Shown: positions 56,695 through 64,000 of the stretch, piece after piece
How positions within the stretch are numbered: the first letter of the stretch is position 1
Layout of the letters: each line of letters begins with the position of its first letter
Source: JAIVJZ01 sp036386515
GTDB taxonomy: Bacteria; Acidobacteriota; Blastocatellia; Pyrinomonadales; Pyrinomonadaceae
Assembly: GCA_036386515.1 (NCBI GenBank)
Contig: DASVVO010000064.1
Location: 38,597 to 102,596, forward strand
Direction: 5' to 3'
DNA length: 64,000 nucleotides
Translations under genes and position numbers: made by a program
The notes under the pieces: generated by a model
Databases searched by the model: none
The model's input: the letters and a program-made list of their open reading frames with translations, nothing else
What the model was told of the DNA's origin: nothing

Positions 56695-56767
56695 GTGACG
56701 GGTGACGGGCGACGGGTGACGGGACAAAAGTGTTTCTCTTGTCACCCGTCACCTAGTCACCCGTCAC
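56695..56767. repeat. Tandem-word hairpin element (word GTGACGG)
   Basis: GTGACGGGTGACGGGCGACG (from 56695) is inverted at 56741-56767 (GTCACCCGTCACCTAGTCAC). The loop is ACAAAAGTGTTTCTCTT. It fills the secD-secF junction, ending 5 bp from the secD stop. Confidence 0.9.
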
Positions 56768-56771
56768 GGTT

Positions 56772-58496
56772 TTAGATACTGAGCGTTTCGGCGCGTCTTC
56801 CCTTACGGTTCAAAATCCAGATGAAGATCGTGCGCGAGACGTAAACGGCCGAGAACAGATTTGCGAGCAAGCCGAGAATCAGGGTGACGGCGAAGCCGCG
56901 AATCGGGCCGGTGCCGAAGACGAACAAAAAGAGCGAGGACACGATGGTCGTGACGTGCGTGTCGATGACGGTGACAAAGGCGCGCGAGAAACCCTGATCA
57001 ACCGCCGAGGCGACCGTCTTCCCGGTCTCCAACTCTTCGCGGATGCGCTCGAAGATGAGCACGTTGGTGTCCACGGTCATGCCGATGGTCAGGATCAGGC
57101 CGGCGATGCCGGGCAGGGTCAGCGTCGCGTCGAAGATGACGAGCGAGGCGACCGTGATGATTATGTTCAGCAGCAGGGCGACGACGGCGTTGAGACCCGC
57201 GCCGCGATAGTAGAAGACCATGAAGAGGACGACGAGCAGCAGACCGCCGAGCGCGGCCGTGACGCCCGCGCGGATCGAGTCTGCGCCGAGGCTGGGGCCG
57301 ACCGTGCGCTCCTCCAGGTAGACGAGCGGCGCGGGCAGCGCGCCGGAGCGCAGCGTCAAGGCCAAATCTTTCGCCGACTGTTCGGTGAAATTACCCGTGA
57401 TATTTCCCCTATCCGTGATCTGCGATTTGATGAAGGGGGCGGATTCGACGCGGTTGTCCAGGACGACGGCCATGTAAGCCCCGACGTTCGCGCCCGTCCA
57501 CGCGCCGAACTTCTCCGCGCCCGTCGGCTTGAGCGTGAAGTCGATTTCGTAATTCGAATCGCCGCCGCCGCTGCCCTGCGTGGCGTCCGCGCTGCGCAAC
57601 TCGCTGCCGTCCACCACGGCGGGCGATTCGACCACGACCCACTGCGTCGGCTTGCTCGGGTCGGGCGTCGCCGCCGCCGTTTCGCCGGCGGCCGACGGCT
57701 CGTCGCGTTCGCTGTAGGGCAGCACGCGACGGTTCGGCGGCACCTGGCCGCCGAGCGAAGCCTTCGCGGCCTCTTCGGTCGGGAAGGTTTGTATCGGCGA
57801 CGGGTTCGACGGGCCGACGACTTTCATCAGTTCCAGACTCGACTGTCCGGCGATCAACTTCTTGATGCGTTCGGGGTCTTGGATGCCGGGCATCTGCAAG
57901 AGAATCTGGTTCGCGCCTTGCCCGCCGTGCCGTTGCAGGGTCGGCTCGGCGACGCCGACGGCGTTGATGCGGCTGTCCACGATGCGGTAGGCCTGATCCA
58001 CGGCCTGATCGCTCAGGGTGCGTTGCGCGCCCTGCGGCAGCGTCCACGTCACGGTGTTGCCGGAGACGGCGGGAGTCCAGTAGGACAGGTCAACCTTTTT
58101 CGCCAGCTCGTCGCGTATCTCGTTCACCTTCGAGGCGTCGGCCGCCGTCAGCGTCACCTGATAGGTGTTGCCTGAGATGTTGGGAGCGACGCTCTGCACG
58201 TTATAACCGGCGGCTTTCGCCTTGTTCTCCAGTTCGGGCGCGAGGTCTCTGGTCAACTTCTCAAGATACTTGTTGGTTTGCACCTGCATGACGAGGTGCG
58301 AGCCGCCCTTCAGATCGAGGCCGAGCCGGATGTTCTCGGAGAGCGTGCGCTTGATGCCCGTATAGGTGAAATCGCTTCCCTTCGGCCATTGCAGGTTGCC
58401 CGCCTCGTCGCGGCGGCGCGGGCCGAGCACGATGTAGAGGCAGGCGATGGTGACGATGGCGATGATGATGACGCGTCGTAAAATATTCTTCTTCAT
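56772..58496 (-). CDS. secD: Protein translocase subunit SecD
   Basis: 574 aa from the ATG at 58496. An N-terminal helix, then RLGLDLKGGSHLVMQVQTNK, the periplasmic P1 domain (YRIVDSRINAVGVAEPTLQR), and five C-terminal helices with GLLLVVLFMVFYYRGAGLNA and TIGMTVDTNVLIFERIREEL. Length and motifs are normal for SecD. The yajC gene is 53 bp upstream. Confidence 0.95.
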   Translation of the reverse strand: MKKNILRRVIIIAIVTIACLYIVLGPRRRDEAGNLQWPKGSDFTYTGIKRTLSENIRLGLDLKGGSHLVMQVQTNKYLEKLTRDLAPELENKAKAAGYNVQSVAPNISGNTYQVTLTAADASKVNEIRDELAKKVDLSYWTPAVSGNTVTWTLPQGAQRTLSDQAVDQAYRIVDSRINAVGVAEPTLQRHGGQGANQILLQMPGIQDPERIKKLIAGQSSLELMKVVGPSNPSPIQTFPTEEAAKASLGGQVPPNRRVLPYSERDEPSAAGETAAATPDPSKPTQWVVVESPAVVDGSELRSADATQGSGGGDSNYEIDFTLKPTGAEKFGAWTGANVGAYMAVVLDNRVESAPFIKSQITDRGNITGNFTEQSAKDLALTLRSGALPAPLVYLEERTVGPSLGADSIRAGVTAALGGLLLVVLFMVFYYRGAGLNAVVALLLNIIITVASLVIFDATLTLPGIAGLILTIGMTVDTNVLIFERIREELETGKTVASAVDQGFSRAFVTVIDTHVTTIVSSLFLFVFGTGPIRGFAVTLILGLLANLFSAVYVSRTIFIWILNRKGRRAETLSI

Positions 58497-58548
58497 AACA
58501 AAATAGCGGGCGCGCGCTTCAAGCGGCACGGGCGCGCCGGGTCAAACT

Positions 58549-58854
58549 TCAAGCCTTCTTCTCTTCTTCGCCGTGCATGCCGGCGACGGCCGCGCGCGAA
58601 ATTTCCAGAATGGACTTATCCGCCGTGCGAACGAGCAGAGAGGTCTCGCGCACCTCGGCGATTTTGGCGATGATGCCGCCCGTCGTGATGATCTTGTCGC
58701 CGGCCTTGAGGGCGGCGATGGTGGCCTGTAGTTGCTGCTGCCGCTTGCGTTGCGGCAGGATGATCAGGAAGTAGAAGACCGCGAAGATCAGTAGGAACGG
58801 GAGAATCTGGATAACCGGCCCTAACGCCGATTGCAGGATAAGGACGAGTGTCAT
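58549..58854 (-). CDS. yajC: Preprotein translocase subunit YajC
   Basis: 101 aa. One membrane helix (LPFLLIFAVFYFLIILPQRK) is followed by LKAGDKIITTGGIIAKIAEV, the YajC domain. Located upstream of secD and downstream of tgt, the classic tgt-yajC-secD-secF order. Confidence 0.95.
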   Translation of the reverse strand: MTLVLILQSALGPVIQILPFLLIFAVFYFLIILPQRKRQQQLQATIAALKAGDKIITTGGIIAKIAEVRETSLLVRTADKSILEISRAAVAGMHGEEEKKA

Positions 58855-58998
58855 GGTTTAAGTTTCAGTTTGAGCAGTTGTAAATTCGTGCAAGGCGAAA
58901 GTGCGTCGGACGAGAATTGACGCGAGCGCGGTGCGGCTCAAGATGTCGTCGTGGTTATCCGATTTCTATGGCTTCCATAGACTTTCGGGTGCGAAAAC

Positions 58999-60192
<1,194 letters not shown>

Positions 60193-60234
60193 TGCCGATC
60201 CGCCTGCACTCATCACGCAGGCACAAAACTGAGA

Positions 60235-60447
60235 TCACTGTTGTGAACCGGAGCCGCCGGACTGCTGGCTGCCCATCCCCTCTTCATCGCTCGGCTTCTC
60301 GCTGCCCATGCTTTCCTTACCAGACTTTCCCGCACCCGCGTTGCCACCGCTCACGCCGTGGCCGCCCGCCTCCGCGTTATCTTCCACGCCCCCGGCAGCG
60401 TCTTCCCGCCTCTTTTTTTCTTGCGCTTTATCTTTCTGATCCGCCAT
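60235..60447 (-). CDS. Small hydrophilic Gly/Ser/Lys-rich protein
   Basis: 70 aa. An N-terminal charged part (MADQKDKAQEKKRREDAAGG) is followed by Gly, Ser, Glu and Gln repeats, with no hydrophobic core. AAGGAG lies 9 nt upstream of the ATG, which supports real translation. It is probably intrinsically disordered. I do not recognise it. Confidence 0.6.
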   Translation of the reverse strand: MADQKDKAQEKKRREDAAGGVEDNAEAGGHGVSGGNAGAGKSGKESMGSEKPSDEEGMGSQQSGGSGSQQ

Positions 60448-60485
60448 GTTGATTGTCTCCTTTAACTTTGACCAAGTTCACACCT

Positions 60486-60672
60486 TCAACTCAACGGCTT
60501 CCCGATTCTCAATCTCCCCGGCTCAGGTTCGAGATACAGCTCAATCGCCTCTCTGATGTTTCCCAGAGCTTCTTCGCTCGTCTTGCCTTGCGACCAACAG
60601 CTTTTCAGAGCCGGCACGTGCGCGACGCAGTGAACCGTCTTCGCCCTGTTCGACAACGACTTTTATATTCAT
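60486..60672 (-). pseudogene. HicB-like antitoxin gene broken by a one-base frameshift
   Basis: From the ATG at 60672 (GAGGTGAT just upstream) the frame reads MNIKVVVEQGEDGS, then diverges into nonsense and stops early. One base out of register, the sequence continues HCVAHVPALKSCWSQGKTSE and EALGNIREAIELYLEPEPGR, the HicB/UPF0150 fold, to a TGA at 60486. The total of 187 bp is one base too long. A single extra T near the GGT codon of residue 13 explains it. It could be a true pseudogene or a sequencing error. It is distinct from the intact hicB at 61096-61305. Confidence 0.7.
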
Positions 60673-60746
60673 ATCACCTCACAGCGGCCGGGAATGTTGC
60701 TCGCAGAGATTAGTGGGCTTGTCCTACAACGGTCAATCAGCGGCTT

Positions 60747-60793
60747 AAGGTTATTTCGACCGCCCGCCGCCCTTCTCGCGCTTGTGACGCTCT
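60747..60793 (-). repeat. Duplicate copy of the der 3' end
   Basis: The minus strand encodes VERHKREKGGGRSK then TAA, matching the last codons of der (VERHKREKGGGRKGGRSK, 61355-61414) apart from three synonymous or near-synonymous changes, a 9-bp deletion and TAA for TAG. Upstream similarity to der stops abruptly. With the real der end it flanks the hicBA genes as a direct repeat about 620 bp apart. Confidence 0.75.
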
Positions 60794-60869
60794 ACCTGGC
60801 ATTGATTAAAGACGCCGACGAAAGAGATGTTAAAGCGGCAACGTGCTGCAATGAATTGTTCGGGGCGAT

Positions 60870-61094
60870 TTAATGATAACGCAGCAATTCTTCTACTGTC
60901 AGATTGATGTCTGCCGCGATTTGACGGAGGAGGATGGGTGAGATGTCTCTGCCCCTATGGAAAGGAACTGTCGTCGCGCGACCATCAGGATGCCGAAACT
61001 GTTTATGCGAGCCGCGTTGGCGAACTTCGACAAAGCCGCTCTTGTGTAGAATGGCGACCACTTCAGATGGCTTGAGAACCGGAACATTGCCCAT
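60870..61094 (-). CDS. hicA: HicA-family toxin
   Basis: 74 aa. It contains the HicA double-stranded-RNA-binding-like fold with RQRGSHKQFRHPDGR (catalytic His about 30) and GRDISPILLRQIAADI. HicA is an mRNA interferase neutralised by HicB. It starts 1 bp after the hicB stop, so the order is antitoxin first, with coupled translation. Confidence 0.9.
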   Translation of the reverse strand: MGNVPVLKPSEVVAILHKSGFVEVRQRGSHKQFRHPDGRATTVPFHRGRDISPILLRQIAADINLTVEELLRYH

Positions 61095-61095
61095 C

Positions 61096-61305
61096 TCACG
61101 CTATCATCACCGTTTGTGTGCCGACGAAATCAGCCTCTAACTTAGGCTCGCCGTCTTCCAGCAACATTTCAATTACTTCTCGAAGATTGGCGTTCAATTC
61201 ATCAAGCGATGCTCCCTGAGAATGCGCGCCGGGGAATCCCGGCACATAGCCAACGTACAATTTCGTATCGGGACATCTCTCGATAACCGCGGTAAAGACT
61301 TTCAT
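61096..61305 (-). CDS. hicB: HicB-family antitoxin
   Basis: 69 aa from the ATG at 61305. MKVFTAVIERCPDTKLYVGY, then PGAHSQGASLDELNANLREV and IEMLLEDGEPKL form the HicB/UPF0150 RNase H-like domain. There is no C-terminal DNA-binding domain, so it is the short antitoxin type. It lies 50 bp after the der stop, within the segment bounded by two copies of the der tail. Confidence 0.88.
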   Translation of the reverse strand: MKVFTAVIERCPDTKLYVGYVPGFPGAHSQGASLDELNANLREVIEMLLEDGEPKLEADFVGTQTVMIA

Positions 61306-61354
61306 GGCTTCCTCCGCCAAAATTATCGCACAACCTATAGTCGGCCACCGAACC

Positions 61355-63133
61355 CTATTTCGACCGCCCGCCTTTGCGGCCGCCGCCTTTCTCGCGCTTG
61401 TGGCGTTCGACGATGCGCAGGGGCGTGGCGAAGAAGTCGAACTCTTCGCGCAGGCGGTTGTGGAGGTAGCGTTCGTAGGAGAAGTGGAGTCCGTGTTTGC
61501 CGCCCGCGCCGCCCGCCGTGAAGACGATGAAGGTGGGCGGGCGCACGCCCACTTGCGTCACGTACTGCACGCGCAGGCGGGAGCGGCCGCCCTTGACGGG
61601 GGCGACGGCCGAAGGCGCGCGCGGCGCGTCGATGGCGCGCTCGAAGAAGTCGTTGAGTTGCGAGGTGGAGATGCGGTTGTTGCGTGCGCGGTTGGCGCGG
61701 ATGGCGAGCGGCAGGAGGCGTTCGACGCGCTGCCCGGTCAGGGCTGAGATCGTGACGACCGGCGCCCATTCCAGAAACTTCATCTTGTCGCGCAGGTTGC
61801 GCTCGAATTCGAAGGGCGTGCCCGTCTCTTTATTCAACAGCGCGTCCCACTTGTTGACGGCGATGATGATGGAGCAGCCCGCTTCGAGCGCGTAGCCCGC
61901 GATATGCGCGTCCAGCGCGGTCACGCCCTCGACGGCGTCAACCACCACCACCGCCACGTCCGCGCGTTCCAGGCTGCGCCGCGCCATCACGACCGACAAC
62001 TTCTCGGCCATCTCGCCCGTCTTGCCCTTGCGCCTGATCCCCGCCGTGTCGATCAAACGAAACAACTGCACGCGCGGCGACGCAGGCTCTTCCTGCGACG
62101 CAGACTCTCCCGGCGATGCGGACTCCCCCCCGGACGCAGACTCTCCCCCCGACGCGGACTCCGCCGATTTCAAATTTGAAATTTCAGATTCGAGATGTGA
62201 AGTTCCGACTTCCGCATCTTCCCCATCTTCCGCATCTTCCGTATCCTCCCTTGTGCCTCCGACCGCCGACGCATCGTGCGTTGCCGTCGCTTCGTCGCCC
62301 GTGTCGGCTTGCCCCGCGAACGCCGCCGCGTCGTCGTCGCTGTGGGACGTTACTTCGCCGGTGGCCGCATCTTCGTCCGCTTCGTCCGTATCGTCGAGCG
62401 GCCATTCGAGGACGGTATCGACCGCGTCGCGGGTCGTGCCCGCGAGCGGCGAGACGATGACGCGCTCCTCGCCGAGCAGGCGATTGAGCAGCGACGACTT
62501 GCCGACGTTCGGACGGCCGATGATGGCGAGGCGTATCTCGCGCGGCGCGTCCTTGTCGGCGTCGGCAAACGGCGCGGCCGCGTCGAAACGCTCGACGAGC
62601 GCGTCAAGCAGATCGCCGACGCCGTCGCCGTGCTCGGCCGCGAGCGGGTACACGCCCTCGAAACCGAAACGATAAAACTCGCCCGCGTCGGCCTCGAAAC
62701 GCACGGCGTCCGTCTTGTTGGCGGCCACGAGCACGGGCTTGGCGGTCGAGCGCAGGAGGCGCGCGAGTTCTTCGTCGAGCGGCGTCATCCCGGCGCGCGC
62801 GTCCACCACCCACACGAGCGCGACGGCGTCTTGAATGGCCGTCTCGGCTTGCTTCAAAATGTTCGCGGGGATGATGGCCTCGTCGTCCGGCACGATGCCG
62901 CCCGTGTCCACCACCTTGAAGCGACGCCCCGCCCACTCGGCCTCGCCGTAGATGCGGTCGCGCGTGATGCCCGGCTCGTCTCCGACGATGGAACGCCGCT
63001 CGCCGACGAGCCGATTGAACAGAGTTGACTTCCCCACGTTCGGTCGCCCGACGATGGTCACGAGCGGCAGGAAGGCTCGCGCCTTCACCGGCCGCGCTTT
63101 CGCGTCGCTTCCCCGGCCTTCATTGGTACTCAT
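61355..63133 (-). CDS. der: Ribosome-assembly GTPase Der (EngA) with a large internal insertion
   Basis: 592 aa from the ATG at 63133, against about 440-490 for the family. Two GTPase domains are present, each with GRPNVGKS (about 29-36 and 206-213), DTAG/DTGG and NKxD (NKTD, NKWD) motifs. A C-terminal KH-like domain ends HKREKGGGRKGGRSK. Between GTTRDAVDT and RLIDTAGIRRKG of the second domain, about 110 acidic, low-complexity residues are inserted, where relatives have about 10. The insert carries SASGGE-type hexapeptide repeats and a piece of the dispersed AT-rich repeat (ESEISNLKS). Der is normally essential for 50S maturation. Confidence 0.95.
   Translation of the reverse strand: MSTNEGRGSDAKARPVKARAFLPLVTIVGRPNVGKSTLFNRLVGERRSIVGDEPGITRDRIYGEAEWAGRRFKVVDTGGIVPDDEAIIPANILKQAETAIQDAVALVWVVDARAGMTPLDEELARLLRSTAKPVLVAANKTDAVRFEADAGEFYRFGFEGVYPLAAEHGDGVGDLLDALVERFDAAAPFADADKDAPREIRLAIIGRPNVGKSSLLNRLLGEERVIVSPLAGTTRDAVDTVLEWPLDDTDEADEDAATGEVTSHSDDDAAAFAGQADTGDEATATHDASAVGGTREDTEDAEDGEDAEVGTSHLESEISNLKSAESASGGESASGGESASPGESASQEEPASPRVQLFRLIDTAGIRRKGKTGEMAEKLSVVMARRSLERADVAVVVVDAVEGVTALDAHIAGYALEAGCSIIIAVNKWDALLNKETGTPFEFERNLRDKMKFLEWAPVVTISALTGQRVERLLPLAIRANRARNNRISTSQLNDFFERAIDAPRAPSAVAPVKGGRSRLRVQYVTQVGVRPPTFIVFTAGGAGGKHGLHFSYERYLHNRLREEFDFFATPLRIVERHKREKGGGRKGGRSK
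62166..62202. repeat. Dispersed AT-rich repeat inside the der coding sequence
   Basis: The string GATTTCAAATTTGAAATTTC followed by AGATTCGAGATGTGAAG matches the array at 189-325 and the copy at 63843. It is in frame and encodes HLESEISNLKS in the Der insertion. Confidence 0.75.
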
Positions 63134-63231
63134 AGCCACAGATGATGCGCTATACTTCCGCGCCGCGTCAAAGCCGCCCCCGCGCGACCGCAGGCGCGAC
63201 GTGCCCGAAACCCCGGCGGCGACGCCTCACG

Positions 63232-63774
63232 ATGAAATTTCCCGGCAACATTTTTCGCATCTTCCAGCAGACCGGCGGGAGCGCGGGCGGCGTTGAATCC
63301 GCGCCCGCGCCTCCTGCGGACATCGCGCCGCACGTCGCGCTCGGACGACGGGGCGAAACGCTCGCCGCCGCGTTTCTCGAACGCGCAGGGTACGCGCTCG
63401 TCGCCGCGAATTTCGAGTTGCCGGTGGGGAGAAATTTGCGCGGCGCAATCGTCAACGCGGAGATCGACCTCGTCGCCTACGAAGGTGACGTGCTCTGTTT
63501 CGTCGAAGTCAAAACGCGCGCCTCCGATTGGTTCGCCGCGCCCGAAGCGAACGTAGACCGGCGCAAGCAACGCCAGATCACGCGCGCCGCACGCGTCTAC
63601 CGGCGCACCTTCGGACTCACCCACACGCCCTATCGTTACGACGTGGTGAGCGTCATTCTCCCGCCCGCGACCGACGACCAGCCCACACCCAACCCGCGCC
63701 TCGAACTCCTGCGCGACTTCTGGACGGAAGCGAAATTCCGCAAGCGTCTCTGGTCGGACGCGGGCGCGGAATGA
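63232..63774 (+). CDS. yraN: YraN/UPF0102 family (nuclease-fold) protein
   Basis: 180 aa from the ATG at 63232. ALGRRGETLAAAFLERAGYA, then AEIDLVAYEGDVLCFVEVKT give the E...GEIDL...FVEVK pattern of the UPF0102 family, a restriction-endonuclease-like fold. VDRRKQRQITRAARVYRR is the conserved following helix. The first ~45 residues are an unconserved extension. Function is not established; it is often near genes for RNase HII or rRNA processing. Divergent from der. Confidence 0.9.
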   Translation: MKFPGNIFRIFQQTGGSAGGVESAPAPPADIAPHVALGRRGETLAAAFLERAGYALVAANFELPVGRNLRGAIVNAEIDLVAYEGDVLCFVEVKTRASDWFAAPEANVDRRKQRQITRAARVYRRTFGLTHTPYRYDVVSVILPPATDDQPTPNPRLELLRDFWTEAKFRKRLWSDAGAE

Positions 63775-63842
63775 TTCGCCCAAGTAAAACTTCGCCACCC
63801 CGGACACAGAGGCCACGTACAGAACACACCGAAGGCGGGTTT

Positions 63843-63862
63843 CAAATTTGAGATTTCAAATT
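63843..63862. repeat. Copy of the dispersed AT-rich repeat abutting the IS end
   Basis: CAAATTTGAGATTTCAAATT matches the unit of the 189-325 array. The IS-like end begins immediately after it, so the element may have inserted into this repeat. Confidence 0.65.
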
Positions 63863-64000
63863 GGCGTTGTTGCACAAAGAGCTACAGAGACGATAGTGCT
63901 GGTATCTTCAGTGTGTGGCAAAGAAGAAACGCAAGCGCACGTACCGTCTCCGTAACTGGAGCGAATATAACAAAGCTCTGGTGGCTCGTGGTAGCCTGAC
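63863..64000 (+). mobile_element. Left end of an IS5/IS903-like insertion sequence (continues past window)
   Basis: GGCGTTGTTGCACAAAGAGC at 63863 resembles the GGCnTTGTTGnAtAAA terminal inverted repeats of the IS903 subgroup of IS5 elements. A transposase reading frame starts 52 bp inside. The other end and target duplication are outside the window. Confidence 0.75.
63915..64000 (+). CDS. IS5-family transposase, N-terminal fragment (cut by window edge)
   Basis: From a GTG at 63915 the frame reads MAKKKRKRTYRLRNWSEYNK then ALVARGSLT to the window end (28 codons). The NWxEYNxALVxRGSLT pattern is typical of the N-terminus of IS5/IS903-type DDE transposases. Only this part is present, so catalytic residues cannot be checked. 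Confidence 0.82.
   Translation, partial: MAKKKRKRTYRLRNWSEYNKALVARGSL

Noticed and set aside
60486..60672. Programmed ribosomal frameshift in the hicB-like gene
   Set aside because: No slippery sequence or downstream pseudoknot at the break; a simple one-base insertion is enough.
63142..63231. Upstream extension of yraN to 63142
   Set aside because: The extra 30 residues are Arg/Pro-rich and overlap the der promoter region; the ATG at 63232 is closer to the conserved domain.

Overview
The window is high-GC bacterial chromosome with dense, short-spaced genes and no plasmid or phage backbone. The gene set is a Tad/Flp pilus locus, split methylmalonyl-CoA mutase, an AtuA-type acyl-CoA island, zapA-6S RNA-ymdB, pheST-rplT-rpmI-infC-thrS, rsh, tonB-exbBD, secDF-yajC-tgt and der-yraN. 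This combination, with its style of short tandem-repeat spacers, best fits an Acidobacteriota-type organism (Blastocatellia-like). That placement is inference from gene content, not a phylogeny.

Layout. 1-8274 (minus): a Tad pilus cluster in transcription order: small membrane protein, two near-identical Flp pilins, prepilin peptidase, CpaB, secretin, TadG-like, two TadE-like proteins, CpaE, and the start of CpaF cut by the left edge. 8775-11007: an M50-like membrane protease and a sigma-54 activator. 11346-14754: a Kbp-like LysM protein, a YeaQ-type membrane protein, a phosphohexomutase and a DivIC/FtsL-like protein. 15064-19053 (plus): methylmalonyl-CoA mutase large subunit, two unknown small ORFs, the B12-binding subunit, a C-terminally short enoyl-CoA hydratase and DoxX. 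19114-20316: phenylalanine-4-hydroxylase behind a leader with a Tyr-rich leader peptide and a strong terminator, a candidate attenuator. 20340-29018 (minus): acyl-CoA carboxylase beta subunit, AtuA, a Nudix hydrolase, an AtuA C-terminal-domain protein, an epoxide-hydrolase-like enzyme, an enoyl-CoA hydratase, plus two secreted proteins. 29113-41790: thioesterase, DUF2911 lipoprotein, ymdB, 6S RNA, zapA, a ZapB-like coiled coil, pheT, a Rossmann protein, pheS, rplT, rpmI, infC, thrS and tRNA-Val. 42116-44270: a short, lower-GC accessory stretch (nuclease-like protein, membrane protein, receiver protein). 44440-60216: ABC-F, PpiC-type lipoprotein, rpmB, ridA, rsh, TPR lipoprotein, exbD x2, exbB, tonB, secF, secD, yajC, tgt. 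60235-64000: a TA islet (hicB-like pseudogene, hicA, hicB) next to a duplicated der tail, der with a large insertion, yraN, and the end of an IS5-like element.

Three things stand out. First, the phenylalanine hydroxylase leader has a complete set of alternative pairings for tyrosine-sensing attenuation. Second, at least thirteen gene junctions carry a hairpin element whose two arms are inverted runs of a 7-10 bp word; the word changes from locus to locus, while the loop often keeps an AAAGCA core. Third, accessory DNA has been added to core genes: an acidic insert inside Der that carries a dispersed repeat, a HicBA module flanked by copies of the der 3' end, and lower-GC patches inside pheS and thrS.

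Starts were moved to the ATG/GTG/TTG/ATC best supported by a Shine-Dalgarno sequence. Family names rest on motif recognition by eye, without database searches.
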